The notes: a model not told the origin generated them from the letters alone. A stretch of DNA of 64,000 nucleotides from Prevotella sp. (GCA_021636625.1 JAJWLX010000007.1:36377-100376), one strand, 5' to 3'. Positions 17,489 to 26,944 are shown, numbered from the stretch's first letter. Program-made: numbers and translations.

Positions 17489-18763
17489 ATGGAAGAAAGA
17501 AAGACTATTTATCTTTGTCTGGCTCACATGAGCGAGACTGGTGAGGAACAGAAATACGTGAAGGAGGCATTTGATACCAACTGGGTGGTGCCTCTGGGTC
17601 CTAACGTGAATGGTTTTGAGGATGACCTCAAGGCTTTCGTTTCTAAGAATAGCGATGGCTCTGAGTTGTCTCGTGAGGTGGTGGCACTGAGCGCTGGTAC
17701 TGCTGCCGTTCATTTGGGTTTGCTGGCTAGTGGCGTAGGTCCTGGTGATGAGGTTTGTGTGCAGAGCTTTACTTTCTGTGCTTCTTCTCATCCTATTACT
17801 TATCTCGGTGCTACTCCTGTTTTCATCGATTCTGAGCCTGATTCATGGAATATGGATCCGGAATTGCTGGAGAAGGCGATTATCGACCGTAAGGAGAAGA
17901 CGGGTAAGTATCCTAAGGCGATTGTTCCTGTTGCTCTCTATGGTATGCCTTATGATTGCGATAAGATTATGGCGATTTCAGAAAAGTATGGTATCCCTGT
18001 AGTGGAGGATGCTGCTGAGGGCTGTGGTTCCAGATGGAAAGGTCAGGTGCTGGGTACATTCGGTAAGTTTGGCGTGTTGTCATTCAATGGTAACAAGATG
18101 ATTACAACTTCTGGTGGTGGTGCCTTGATTTGCCAGGATGCCGAGAGCAAGAACAACGTGATGTGGTATGCTACCCAGGCTCGTGATGCTTATCCTTACT
18201 ATCAGCATACTGCCATCGGTTACAACTATCGTATGAGTAATGTCTGTGCGGGTATCGGTCGTGGTCAGATGACTGTATTGGAGGATCACATCGCTCATCA
18301 TAAGCATGTACAGGAGTTGTATAAGGAACTCTTGAAGGATATTGAGGGTGTTACCTTGCATGAGGCTCCTAATGCTGACTATGATTCCAACTACTGGCTC
18401 TGCACCATTACACTTGATCCGAAGTTGAAGATTCAAGGTCAGGAAAATGCGTATAAGGAGGTTGTGAAGACTGCCGTGGGTGGTGCTGCTGGTGTGATTC
18501 ACATGGTGGATTCGCCTACTACTGATTGTCAGCCGAATGAGAATGTGGAGGCATTGCGTGTCTTCATGTTGAGCAAGAAGATTGAGGCAAGACCAGTGTG
18601 GAAGCCTATGCATAAGCAGCCTGTTTATCAGAATGCTCCTGCATACGTGAATGGTGTAAGTGAGGCTATCTTCAAGGTGGGTGTCTGCTTACCGGCGGGT
18701 CCGATGGTAACGGATGATGATGTCCGTTACATTGTAGAAAGTATTAAAGAGGCGATAATTTAA
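17489..18763 (+). CDS. DegT/DnrJ/EryC1/StrS-family sugar aminotransferase
   Basis: A 424-residue PLP enzyme. VALSAGTAAVHLGLLASGVG begins the cofactor fold, VVEDAAEGCGSRWKG carries the Asp that binds the pyridine nitrogen, and LSFNGNKMITTSGGG holds the PLP lysine (K203). The sequence resembles PglE/WbpE-type enzymes that aminate UDP-4-keto-6-deoxy sugars in the cytoplasm. The natural partner is the CapD/PglF-like dehydratase at 58,276, forty kilobases away. It is a lone gene between two direct copies of the GC-rich repeat and has higher GC than the polysaccharide cluster. Compared with typical family members it has a slightly longer C-terminal half. Confidence 0.9.
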   Translation: MEERKTIYLCLAHMSETGEEQKYVKEAFDTNWVVPLGPNVNGFEDDLKAFVSKNSDGSELSREVVALSAGTAAVHLGLLASGVGPGDEVCVQSFTFCASSHPITYLGATPVFIDSEPDSWNMDPELLEKAIIDRKEKTGKYPKAIVPVALYGMPYDCDKIMAISEKYGIPVVEDAAEGCGSRWKGQVLGTFGKFGVLSFNGNKMITTSGGGALICQDAESKNNVMWYATQARDAYPYYQHTAIGYNYRMSNVCAGIGRGQMTVLEDHIAHHKHVQELYKELLKDIEGVTLHEAPNADYDSNYWLCTITLDPKLKIQGQENAYKEVVKTAVGGAAGVIHMVDSPTTDCQPNENVEALRVFMLSKKIEARPVWKPMHKQPVYQNAPAYVNGVSEAIFKVGVCLPAGPMVTDDDVRYIVESIKEAII

Positions 18764-18784
18764 TCGCCCTATAGTGCTGTATTT

Positions 18785-18957
18785 GCCCCACCTGTCCCTC
18801 CCCAGCGGGAGGGTCCTTAACCCACTCCCAAGCCCTCGCCCTTTCCAAAAGGGCAAGGGATGTAACCGCCCTCCGGTGCTCGGAACCGCTACGCTCTAAG
18901 GTTGGCGGACCATCAAAGGTCTGCGCCAGGTTTTGCGGGCTGGGACCGCCTGGAGGA
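18785..18957 (-). repeat. GC-rich dispersed repeat, copy A2
   Basis: Same element as at 17,226, in the same orientation and over 90 percent alike by eye (shared CCCAAGCCCTCGCCCTTTCC, TGTAACCGCCCTCCGGTGCT, GGTTGGCGGACCATCAAAGG). It follows the aminotransferase stop by about 20 bases, so the gene is bracketed by direct repeats. Confidence 0.85.
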
Positions 18958-18983
18958 AGAGAGTTCATTGCATTATCACATTA

Positions 18984-19112
18984 TCAAAGAGAATCCTCGA
19001 TTCGTTTCATAATCTCCTTTGTCGGAAGGCGATGGTTGGATTCCTGCAGGGCTTTAAGCTTGGTTATATATTCTTCTTTCGATAGAATATCATAGTCAAG
19101 AAGTTCGTCCAT
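18984..19112 (-). CDS. Small acidic/basic protein after the ImmA regulator (42 aa)
   Basis: Minus-strand frame from ATG 19112 to TGA 18984: it begins MDELLDYDILSKEEYITKLK and ends with RLPTKEIMKRIEDSL. It starts 22 bases after the stop of the XRE-ImmA gene, so it is probably cotranscribed. The helix-rich, charged composition looks real, but I do not recognise a family. It could be the C-terminal remnant of a longer protein. Confidence 0.45.
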   Translation of the reverse strand: MDELLDYDILSKEEYITKLKALQESNHRLPTKEIMKRIEDSL

Positions 19113-19134
19113 TGGTAGTTGATTACTATTTCCA

Positions 19135-20193
19135 TTAGGCAAGAACGAAATTATGTAATACTTCCTCTGTCGTTTTGTTGAGTAAGACGGCTGCCTTGGA
19201 TTCTGTAATCAAGCCACTTGACAGGGCACGATAGATAAGGTTCTCGAATCTGGTGCTGTGCTCGTCATCAATGATGCTCTTCTCTACCTGTGATTTGAAA
19301 TTGGAATCGAAATTTTTCTTCTTCCAATAGGTTGTATAGCGATTTTCTGATATGACATCAAGATATCTCGCCTTATACATCAAGGCATCAACAGATATTC
19401 CAAATTCTGATTGAAGGTTCTTCAACTCTACTAATGCTATGTCGTGGCGTTTCTCACCAATGGACTGAAGAAAAGTTTGTCTTGGCATCAACACTTCATT
19501 GGCAAATATATTGCAGTATTGTTCTTCCATCTTTTCATCCATATCTTCAGGAAAATGAAGTAATGCATGACCTAATTCATGGAGAGCAGTGAAACGCTTA
19601 CGCTCGGTGCTCATCTGTTTGTTGACAACAATGACAGGGGTTCCATTTTCCAATGTGCCATTGAGACCAGAGAAAGCGTCAGAAGCTTCTACTTCTACCA
19701 CAATGATACCATTGGTCTCTAAGATGTTGATGACGTTTGTAATGGCTGCATTGCCAATATTCCAATCGGTGCGGAGTTTGGTTGCTGCGCTGAAAACATC
19801 ATTTAAAGACTTAACTTGGCAAGTGAAGGAGGAAGCATCAAAATGTCTTTCGATGCCACAAATGTCTTCTATTTCATGGATGCGTTCAATGTTATCTTCC
19901 ACCATGAGATTGATGGATTTCTCTTCCTTAGCACTCAGGCGAGTTAGTTTGCGGTAATGGACATTATTGAGAGCTGAACGATTTTCACGAAAAAGATAGT
20001 CGGGGGTAATGTTCAGGGCTTTGCATAATGCGATGAGAATGGTACTATCTGGCATACTCTCGCCTCGTTCGTATTTGGACACAGATTGTTTGGTGACAAT
20101 ATCATTCATCATCACACAGAGTTGTTGCATGGACAAGCCTCGCATCAGGCGTGCGTTGCGCAGCCGCTTAGAAAATATATCTTTTAGTTCCAT
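19135..20193 (-). CDS. XRE helix-turn-helix / ImmA-IrrE metallopeptidase regulator
   Basis: A 352-residue two-domain protein. Residues 6-70 are an XRE helix-turn-helix (ARLMRGLSMQQLCVMMND, then SKYERGESMP). Residues 150-260 are an ImmA/IrrE zinc peptidase with ALHELGHALLH (H205, E206, H209). Proteins of this type control mobile elements or stress responses by cleaving a repressor, or act as toxin-antitoxin-like regulators. An inverted repeat over its own promoter suggests autoregulation. A 42-codon frame follows it. The direct target is unknown. Confidence 0.9.
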   Translation of the reverse strand: MELKDIFSKRLRNARLMRGLSMQQLCVMMNDIVTKQSVSKYERGESMPDSTILIALCKALNITPDYLFRENRSALNNVHYRKLTRLSAKEEKSINLMVEDNIERIHEIEDICGIERHFDASSFTCQVKSLNDVFSAATKLRTDWNIGNAAITNVINILETNGIIVVEVEASDAFSGLNGTLENGTPVIVVNKQMSTERKRFTALHELGHALLHFPEDMDEKMEEQYCNIFANEVLMPRQTFLQSIGEKRHDIALVELKNLQSEFGISVDALMYKARYLDVISENRYTTYWKKKNFDSNFKSQVEKSIIDDEHSTRFENLIYRALSSGLITESKAAVLLNKTTEEVLHNFVLA

Positions 20194-20213
20194 AATTAAT
20201 CATTTGTTCTATT

Positions 20214-20252
20214 GGTTGACAAAGATAGTAAAAATAGTTGGAGTAGTCAACC
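20214..20252 (-). promoter_or_regulatory. Promoter with flanking GGTTGAC/GTCAACC operator for the XRE-ImmA gene
   Basis: Read on the minus strand, TTG (20248-20250), 20 bases and TATCTTTG (20220-20227) form a standard Bacteroidota promoter 27 bases before the gene start. GGTTGAC at 20214-20220 and GTCAACC at 20246-20252 form an inverted repeat over both promoter boxes, a natural site for the gene's own XRE domain. Confidence 0.65.
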
Positions 20253-20363
20253 GGCAAGGCGAAAATATAACAATATTTAATTATAATTTGAAAATATGAA
20301 TGTAATGACCTTGATAAAGCTATCAAGGATATCGAGAATCTATTGAAGAAATAATTTCTTTTC

Positions 20364-21926
20364 ATGAAGAAAATCAAGCTATTTGATTATCAGCAGAAGA
20401 TGCTGGAGGACATTATCAACGTGCTGACCACCGATTCTACCAGTACATTCTATAATGAGAATGGGAAAAGGGAGAGGATTGGCAGCTCGGTGATGGTGCA
20501 GATGCCGACCGGTACGGGAAAAACCTACGTGATGGCGGCGGTGGTGAAATGGTTTCTTGATAACCATGACACGGACGAAGTGTGGATTGTGGCGCACCGC
20601 CGTGAACTGGTGGAACAGATGCAGCAGACGCTCGACAGATTCTGCCTGGTCTATGGGGAGAAGGAAATGGAGATGAAAGCGAAAGTAAGGATAAGAGTGC
20701 TCTCCATTCAATGGTTGAACAGACATATCGACGAACTGGAAGGGGCTGGATGTACGCCGGGACTCATCGTCGTGGATGAGGCGCACCACGCCATTGCTGA
20801 CTCCTATCAGGATCTGTTTGACAGGTACAGGAAGGCTCTGAAACTCGGCATGACTGCCACCCCATGCCGCATGAACAAGAAATCCTTTGGTAAGATGTTC
20901 GAGATGTTGCTGAAATCTCCTTGTACCAACGACTTCATCCTGCGTGGTTATCTGGCACCTTATGACTATGTGGTAATCGGCAAGTACTCCAACGACCAGA
21001 TGACCGTGAACCAGCTGAAAGGACGAGGCAGCGATGGCGACTATGCCATCAAGGAGATGGACGAGAAACTGAATATTCCGCAGACGATCCAACGCCTCTA
21101 CGACAGCGTGAAGAAATATGCTGACGGCAAGAAGGGTATCGTATATGCCATTGACATTGTGCATGCCCAGGCGATAGCCGCATGCTACAATGCCCTCGGA
21201 ATGAAAACCGTGGCACTGGATAGCAAGACGCCTGCCAAGAAACGCAAGGAGATGGTGGAGGCTTTCAGGCGCAGCGAGATAGACTGTCTGGTGAACGTGA
21301 ACCTCTTCGACGAGGGCTTTGACTGTCCTGACGTGGAGTTTATCCAGATGGCCCGTCCTACGCTGTCGCTTGCCAAGTATCTGCAGATGGTGGGGCGCGG
21401 GTTGCGTATCAACCATGATAACAAGGATAAGGTGTGCATGATCATCGACAACGTAGGTAACTACCGCAAGTTCGGCTTGCCCGACAAGCCTCGCAACTGG
21501 GAGAGTATGTTTGCGGGGTTGAGAGCTGGCAAGGGTATCATTCCTACCTATGTGAAGAAGGTGCAGAACATCATTGCCGTGAATGATGAGATGATAACGG
21601 TGAAGAAGGCGAATACGGCAAAGAAGAAGATGACTGCCAAGCAACTGAAGGAATATCTGAAGAATGTTGAGCCTTTCCAGCAGGATGGCAGATGGGGACT
21701 GAGGGTGATGAACGACATCATCGTGAAACCCATTTACACGCATATCTCTAACTTCCGAGGTGATTATGCTCAATGTATGATAGGAATACAGAAATGTTTG
21801 TTTGGTCTTTTGGACCGGAGAGGTAACATCATCCTGCCTCCGGAATATAAATACATATATAGGTGGAATGAACATGAGGCTGAAGTTAAAGGTAACGATG
21901 GTTACAGCAGAACCATAGAATTGTAA
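20364..21926 (+). CDS. SF2 DEAD/DEAH-box helicase with C-terminal WG-like repeats
   Basis: A 520-residue helicase of the UvrB/RecG-like restriction-helicase branch. Motif I is PTGTGKT (48-54), motif II DEAHH (138-142), motif III GMTATP, and motif VI appears as QMVGRGLRI. The core ends near residue 385. The last 90 residues (DGRWGLRVMNDIIVKPIYTH, then CLFGLLDRRGNIILPPEY) look like WG beta repeats, an unusual addition for a helicase. Similar helicases occur alone or in defence loci. It stands alone here, facing away from the XRE-ImmA gene, and ends at a strong terminator. Confidence 0.88.
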   Translation: MKKIKLFDYQQKMLEDIINVLTTDSTSTFYNENGKRERIGSSVMVQMPTGTGKTYVMAAVVKWFLDNHDTDEVWIVAHRRELVEQMQQTLDRFCLVYGEKEMEMKAKVRIRVLSIQWLNRHIDELEGAGCTPGLIVVDEAHHAIADSYQDLFDRYRKALKLGMTATPCRMNKKSFGKMFEMLLKSPCTNDFILRGYLAPYDYVVIGKYSNDQMTVNQLKGRGSDGDYAIKEMDEKLNIPQTIQRLYDSVKKYADGKKGIVYAIDIVHAQAIAACYNALGMKTVALDSKTPAKKRKEMVEAFRRSEIDCLVNVNLFDEGFDCPDVEFIQMARPTLSLAKYLQMVGRGLRINHDNKDKVCMIIDNVGNYRKFGLPDKPRNWESMFAGLRAGKGIIPTYVKKVQNIIAVNDEMITVKKANTAKKKMTAKQLKEYLKNVEPFQQDGRWGLRVMNDIIVKPIYTHISNFRGDYAQCMIGIQKCLFGLLDRRGNIILPPEYKYIYRWNEHEAEVKGNDGYSRTIEL

Positions 21927-21960
21927 CCGTAAACGGAATACGGTGATGGAGCAGAAGAAT

Positions 21961-22007
21961 AATAGAAAAGCCCCTGATGCGAGATATGCATCAGGGGCTT
22001 TTCTATT
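21961..22007. terminator. Bidirectional terminator
   Basis: AATAGAAAAGCCCCTGATGC (21961-21980) and its exact reverse complement (21988-22007) form a 20-bp stem with a 7-base loop. The A- and T-rich ends give a U-tract in both directions, serving the helicase on + and the gene ending at 22006 on minus. Confidence 0.93.
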
Positions 22008-22749
22008 ATTGCTCTGCCAGTTCCTTCATGGCATCATTCAATGTATTGAACAGTACATTGATGTTTTCCTCCTGGTTCCTGCACGCCTCCTTGAAGAGAG
22101 CGACAGGATCTTCCGGATCGCCCTTCAGCGGAGCCTCGTTCAGAAGGATATTCACATTGTTCAGCAGCATACCGTGCAGGGTAGGCATGTGGAGCTGATG
22201 CTGGGTGCCTTCCTTGCTGCCACATTTCAGTCCGGCAGCGTATGCCTTCACGATGATGCGTACCAGCAGATGGATAGCCATCGGTTCGTCGGCAAGACTG
22301 ATGAGCACACCATGGGTATAATCGCGTACGTGCTCCTCTATGCTTGTAAACTTACCCTGCAGAAGCCAGGTGAAGTTGCGCTTGTATTCAGCTTCCATTG
22401 CCTTGTAAAGCTGGTTCGATTTGCAGGCGATGCGCAGATAGTCGAGCATGGTAGGCTCGAAGGTAGGATCGGTCTTCTTCATGCTCTCGAAATTCTTCTG
22501 CATGCGCTCGTTTGCCTCTTCCGCACTCTTGTAGTTGAGTCGTACGAGGGTAGAGAACATGATGTCGAAGAAGTACTGGTTCACTTCTCCATAGTGTTCC
22601 AGCATCATCTGCTTCACCTCTTTCGGGTCGTTCTTCTTCTGGAAGTCATCGCCGCCAACCGCAGCATCCATAATGCCGCGTGCGTATGCCTCGAAGAATC
22701 CTCTTACGAAAGAGGCTACAGCCTGATAACTATTGATTCTCTTGCTCAT
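22006..22749 (-). CDS. Conserved hypothetical alpha-helical protein
   Basis: About 247 residues from ATG 22749 (MSKRINSYQAVASFVRGFFE). The frame extends upstream to 22776, but that would overlap the end of the deacetylase gene, so the inner Met is preferred. Predicted to be soluble and mostly helical, with no signal peptide or membrane segment. I recognise no motif. Four bases separate it from the deacetylase gene upstream, so they are probably one transcript. Ends in the strong bidirectional terminator. Confidence 0.7.
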   Translation of the reverse strand: MSKRINSYQAVASFVRGFFEAYARGIMDAAVGGDDFQKKNDPKEVKQMMLEHYGEVNQYFFDIMFSTLVRLNYKSAEEANERMQKNFESMKKTDPTFEPTMLDYLRIACKSNQLYKAMEAEYKRNFTWLLQGKFTSIEEHVRDYTHGVLISLADEPMAIHLLVRIIVKAYAAGLKCGSKEGTQHQLHMPTLHGMLLNNVNILLNEAPLKGDPEDPVALFKEACRNQEENINVLFNTLNDAMKELAEQ

Positions 22750-22753
22750 AATT

Positions 22754-23365
22754 TCAATCAAAAATCTTAAATTCATATCCCTGTTCCATCAGCCATTCTA
22801 TGGATTGCGGGAGCGCCGTCTTCAGCTTGTCGATGCTCTTCAGCGAGTCGTGGAAGGTGATGATGCTGCCGTTGCGGGCATATTTCTTCACATTGTTCAC
22901 CACATCTTCTGCCGTCATCCATTTGGAATAATCTCGGGTCACCACATCCCACATGATTACCTTGTAGGTGCGGTGCAGCCACCAGTACTCGCTCTGTCGC
23001 ATCCAGCCGTGAGGTGGACGGAAGAGATGGGCATGGATGATGTCATTCGCCTTGTTGGTGTTGAGCACGTAGGAGATGACACGATGCTTGAAGGCACCGA
23101 TATGATTGAAGGTATGGTTACCTATCTGATGACCCTCTGCTACAATCTGGTTGTAGAGATCGTGGTTGCGCAATACGTTTTCGCCCACCATGAAGAAGGT
23201 AGCCTTGATATTGTACTTTCTCAAGGTTTCCAGGATGAATGGGGTGGATTCGGGAATCGGACCATCATCGAATGTGAGATATACCGAATGGTCGTTCTTG
23301 TCCATTCTCCATATTGCCTTCGGATATAACCATCTGAGCCATTTGGCTGGTTGCTCTATGAACAT
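22754..23365 (-). CDS. Polysaccharide deacetylase (NodB-like)
   Basis: A 203-residue carbohydrate esterase family 4-type protein. TFDDGP (31-36) is the metal/catalytic-base motif, GHQIGNHTFNH supplies the two metal histidines (H84, H88), and FRPPHGW is motif 3. It lacks a clear signal peptide; a hydrophobic, basic N-terminus (AKWLRWLYPKAIW) could attach it to the membrane. Enzymes of this kind remove N-acetyl groups from peptidoglycan or glycan sugars. Probably cotranscribed with the hypothetical gene downstream. Confidence 0.9.
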   Translation of the reverse strand: MFIEQPAKWLRWLYPKAIWRMDKNDHSVYLTFDDGPIPESTPFILETLRKYNIKATFFMVGENVLRNHDLYNQIVAEGHQIGNHTFNHIGAFKHRVISYVLNTNKANDIIHAHLFRPPHGWMRQSEYWWLHRTYKVIMWDVVTRDYSKWMTAEDVVNNVKKYARNGSIITFHDSLKSIDKLKTALPQSIEWLMEQGYEFKIFD

Positions 23366-23436
23366 AGGAATAACTTGATTAGGGGATGATACAAAAAGGG
23401 AGACCTAGCAAAAACGCCAGGTCTTCCTTGATATTC

Positions 23437-26400
23437 TTACTGATTGCCCTGTGGCATGCTGCCGCCTCTGCCGCGATAGAGAGTGTAGAGGGCATTGAGC
23501 TGCTTCTCGTAACTCTTCTGCAACTGAGGGCTTACCATACCTGCCACATCGCAGACACTCTGCATAATCATGATCTGACGGATGCAGTCGTTCTGGCTCT
23601 GCAGGAAGCGGTCGTTGGACAATGAGAGGTAATAGTCGAGATACTGGTGAGCATTCTTCCAGATAGCCTCTACATATTCCTTACCCTTTGCCTTCTGACC
23701 GGTGAGCAGCCAGCCGCGAGCCATATCCAGACCACCGCTCATGTAATCGAGGGTGACATTGTATGCTGGAATCTCCACATCAGCCTTCTTCAGGATGTTG
23801 ATAGCCTTCTGGTTCTTGCCGTCGGCGATGAGCTGGAGGGCTGTCTGGGCGAGCAGGCGACGGTGGGTATAGCACATACGCATGGTGGTCTCGTCGATAT
23901 AGAGTCCCTTCTGCTTCAGGTTACCGAACTTGAATCGGGTCATGATGTTATGGTAGGTCTTTTCAGCATCGAAGTTCTTGGCACCTGGCTTGTTGGTGGT
24001 GAACGGAGTGATACGGTTGACAAGTCCCTCCTGTACGAAGTTGTCGCCAAGGTTCATGTAGTTCTCCTGTCCCACGGTAAGAGCCACGTAGATAGGACGT
24101 GTCCAGTTGCACTGTGAGAGCATTTCGAGCATCATCAGGTCGCCCTTGTAGAGAGCGCTCTTGCCTGTGAGCGAAATCACCATCTTGTCTGGGATGGTAT
24201 CAGAAGCCATCATCATGCCGCTCTTCTTCACAGCCTCCTTGTCGATTGTTACATAGACGGTGTCTGTAGGGATGAAGTGCATGTCTGGGTTTTTGCTGCG
24301 TACCCAGTACTTCAGGATGTTCTTGAGCTCGAAAGGCTCATCACCAAACTGCTTCTTGGCATTCACTGGGTCCTGCTTGTAGAAGTCGAGAATCTGCTGC
24401 TTAGCCTCTGGCTGGACAGAAACATACTCGTTGGTACCCGAACAGAAGTCGAGACGTGGCCAGGTGATTGGCACGGATGGTGAGTTGTATGCAGGACGCA
24501 TCATCTGGTCGATATACCAGTCGGTCTGCAGATAGCTCAGGTTACATACGCGGGCATCTGTACCTACGCCTTCTACCTCCTGGTTGTACCAGAGTGGGAA
24601 GGTATCGTTATCACCATTGGTGAAGATGATAGGGTTGCCCTTCTCCTGGAGCGACATCAGATAGTTCTGACCGAAGTCGCGGCAGGTGTAACGTCCTGAA
24701 CGGTCGTGGTCATCCCAGGTCTGTGATGCCATCTGGATAGGTACGAGCAGGGTTACCACAGCCACGATAGCTGTTACGGCAGTACCGCTGAGCTTCATCT
24801 TCTGCTTCAGAAGGTCGATGATGGCGAGAACGCCAAGACCGCACCAGATAGCGTATGCATAGAATGAACCGGCGTAGGCATAGTCACGCTCACGTGGTTG
24901 CATAGGAGTCTGGTTCAGATAGAGCACGATGGCAAGACCTGTCATGAAGAACAGGAAGAATACCACCCAGAACTGCTGGATACCTACAGGGAGAATCTCC
25001 TCTGTCTCCACGCCGTTCTTGATGACCTTGCGCTTGCGGGTGTACCAAGCCTGCCAGAAGAGACCGATGAGACCGAGAATCAGCGGCATGCAGTAGAACA
25101 CGTTGTGTCCCTTGTTTGCCTTCAGGTCGTCTGGCATCTTGCTCTGGTCGCCATAGAGAGCGTCGTCGATGAATGAGAAACCGGTAATCCAGTTACCGTG
25201 CTCAGGCTCACCGTTGCCCTGGATATCGTTCTGACGTCCGGCAAAGTTCCACATAAAGTAGCGCCAGTACATGAAGTTGCACTGATAGGAGAGGAAGAAA
25301 CGGATATTCTCCATCTGTGTAGGAACCTTCACCATCATGTTCTCGCCACAACGGTCGTAAGGCACCTGGTTACCCTCTACGCCACCCATCCAGTCTTCGT
25401 ATGCCTGGGCATGAGCCGAACTGTGCATACGTGGGAAGAGCATATTCTGTGCATATACATACTTGTTCTTATGACTTACTACGAAGTAAGAGTCCTTCTC
25501 ATCGGCAGAAGCCTTCTCCTTGCGCTGATAAACAGGTGCACCTTCCTTCGTCACAGGCTTGCACATGTTGCCGTCAGCCTCGAGAGCCACCTGAGAAGTG
25601 TAGGCCTGACCATAGAGCAATGGAGTATCGCCATACTGGTCGCGGCTCAGATAACTGCCCAGGGTGAAGATATCCTCAGGAGAGTTCTGGTCCATAGGAG
25701 GGTTGGCAGATGAACGGATCACGATGAGCGCATAGCTTGAGTAACCGATCATCAGCATCAGCATGCAGAGCAATGCCGTGTTCTTGATGCGTGCAGAGAT
25801 GAGAGGCAGCAGCTGCATCTTCTTCTTCTCGATGCCTGTAGCATGGTCAACGCCGGTTACTACTTCCTTCTTGCGCTTGTAGTTGAGTACAAACCAGAGG
25901 ATAGCCAGGATGATGATGCCGGTGATGACAGCGCTCCATCCATATCCGAAGAATGGGATGCCGAGCATGCCGAAACCGAGAACGAAGGCGATGTTCTGCT
26001 TCTTCTCGTTCTTCTCTGATGCATTGTAGGTCTCGTAGATACCCCAGATAACAGAGGCTACGAGGCAGATGATATATACGATTTCACCGGTATTGAATGG
26101 GCAGCCGAGTGTGTTGACGAAGAACAGCTCAAACCATCCGCCTACGGTGATGATGCCTGGAACCACACCATAAAGTACGGCTACTACCACCAGGAATGAA
26201 AGGAAGAGCGCCATGAGCGAACCCTTCAGGTTGGCATGAGGCACCTTCTTGTAGTAATATACCAGTACGATGGCTGGGATGCAGAGCAGGTTGAGCAGGT
26301 GCACACCGATACTCAGACCGGTCATATAGGCGATGAGCACGAGCCATCGGTCGCTATGAGGTTCGTCGGCATGGTCTTCCCACTTCAGAATCAGCCAGAA

Positions 26401-26871
26401 TACCACCGCGGTGAAGGCTGAAGAGAAGGCGTAAACCTCACCCTCTACAGCAGAGAACCAGAAGGTATCGCTGAAGGTGTAGATGAGTGCGCCCACCATA
26501 CCGGATGCCTCGATGGCAATCAGCTTACTGGTAGTCAGTTCTTTCCAGTCGCTGATGACGAGTCGGCGAGCCAGGTGGGTGATGGTCCAGAAGAGGAACA
26601 TGATACAGACGGCGCTCAGCAGGGCGCTCATCGTATTCACCATCTTGGCTACCTGGGTGGTGTCGCTGGCGAAATGTGTGAAGAAATTGCCTAAAAGCAT
26701 GAAGAATGGTGCCCCAGGTGGGTGACCGATCTCCTGCTTATAAGCAGTCGTAATAAACTCAGGACAGTCCCAGAAACTGGCTGTCGGTTCAATTGTGGAA
26801 CAATAAGTGAACGCCGCAATGATGAATGCGACCCATCCGAAGATATTGTCCACTAATCTGTACTGTTTCAT
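23437..26871 (-). CDS. DUF2723 membrane protein, probable glycosyltransferase (GT-C-like)
   Basis: A 1144-residue protein. The N-terminal DUF2723 domain starts with membrane helices and the signature STIEPTASFWDCPEFITTAY, followed by KQEIGHPPGAPFFMLLGNFF. About 14 hydrophobic segments run to residue 720, followed by a periplasmic domain of about 400 residues with TPR-like helices near the end. The family includes TMEM260, a eukaryotic protein O-mannosyltransferase, and in Bacteroidota it is suspected to act in general protein O-glycosylation; the acidic residues in the first loop (WDCPE) fit a GT-C active site. Large core gene, single transcript. A TATCTTTG box lies at 26937-26944 on the minus strand. 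Confidence 0.88.
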   Translation of the reverse strand: MKQYRLVDNIFGWVAFIIAAFTYCSTIEPTASFWDCPEFITTAYKQEIGHPPGAPFFMLLGNFFTHFASDTTQVAKMVNTMSALLSAVCIMFLFWTITHLARRLVISDWKELTTSKLIAIEASGMVGALIYTFSDTFWFSAVEGEVYAFSSAFTAVVFWLILKWEDHADEPHSDRWLVLIAYMTGLSIGVHLLNLLCIPAIVLVYYYKKVPHANLKGSLMALFLSFLVVVAVLYGVVPGIITVGGWFELFFVNTLGCPFNTGEIVYIICLVASVIWGIYETYNASEKNEKKQNIAFVLGFGMLGIPFFGYGWSAVITGIIILAILWFVLNYKRKKEVVTGVDHATGIEKKKMQLLPLISARIKNTALLCMLMLMIGYSSYALIVIRSSANPPMDQNSPEDIFTLGSYLSRDQYGDTPLLYGQAYTSQVALEADGNMCKPVTKEGAPVYQRKEKASADEKDSYFVVSHKNKYVYAQNMLFPRMHSSAHAQAYEDWMGGVEGNQVPYDRCGENMMVKVPTQMENIRFFLSYQCNFMYWRYFMWNFAGRQNDIQGNGEPEHGNWITGFSFIDDALYGDQSKMPDDLKANKGHNVFYCMPLILGLIGLFWQAWYTRKRKVIKNGVETEEILPVGIQQFWVVFFLFFMTGLAIVLYLNQTPMQPRERDYAYAGSFYAYAIWCGLGVLAIIDLLKQKMKLSGTAVTAIVAVVTLLVPIQMASQTWDDHDRSGRYTCRDFGQNYLMSLQEKGNPIIFTNGDNDTFPLWYNQEVEGVGTDARVCNLSYLQTDWYIDQMMRPAYNSPSVPITWPRLDFCSGTNEYVSVQPEAKQQILDFYKQDPVNAKKQFGDEPFELKNILKYWVRSKNPDMHFIPTDTVYVTIDKEAVKKSGMMMASDTIPDKMVISLTGKSALYKGDLMMLEMLSQCNWTRPIYVALTVGQENYMNLGDNFVQEGLVNRITPFTTNKPGAKNFDAEKTYHNIMTRFKFGNLKQKGLYIDETTMRMCYTHRRLLAQTALQLIADGKNQKAINILKKADVEIPAYNVTLDYMSGGLDMARGWLLTGQKAKGKEYVEAIWKNAHQYLDYYLSLSNDRFLQSQNDCIRQIMIMQSVCDVAGMVSPQLQKSYEKQLNALYTLYRGRGGSMPQGNQ

Positions 26872-26936
26872 TATTGTTTAAACTTTAATGTATTATATTT
26901 CTATGTTTCCTATTATATAATGTGTATAAAACGTTG

Positions 26937-26944
26937 CAAAGATA
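26937..26944 (-). promoter_or_regulatory. -7 promoter box for the DUF2723 gene
   Basis: Minus-strand TATCTTTG followed by GC, 65 bases before the ATG at 26871. The expected upstream TTTG is poor here, so only the -7 element is convincing. Confidence 0.5.

Noticed and set aside
20283..20351. Peptide-like remnant DLDKAIKDIENLLKK before the helicase start
   Set aside because: Only about 15 codons with no start; cannot be assigned.
20379..21875. Long minus-strand frame (498 codons) opposite the helicase gene
   Set aside because: The + strand has all helicase motifs; the minus frame is His/Val-rich, without motifs, and is a codon-bias shadow. The same applies to long antisense frames at 41751-43307, 47393-48925 and 54709-56088.
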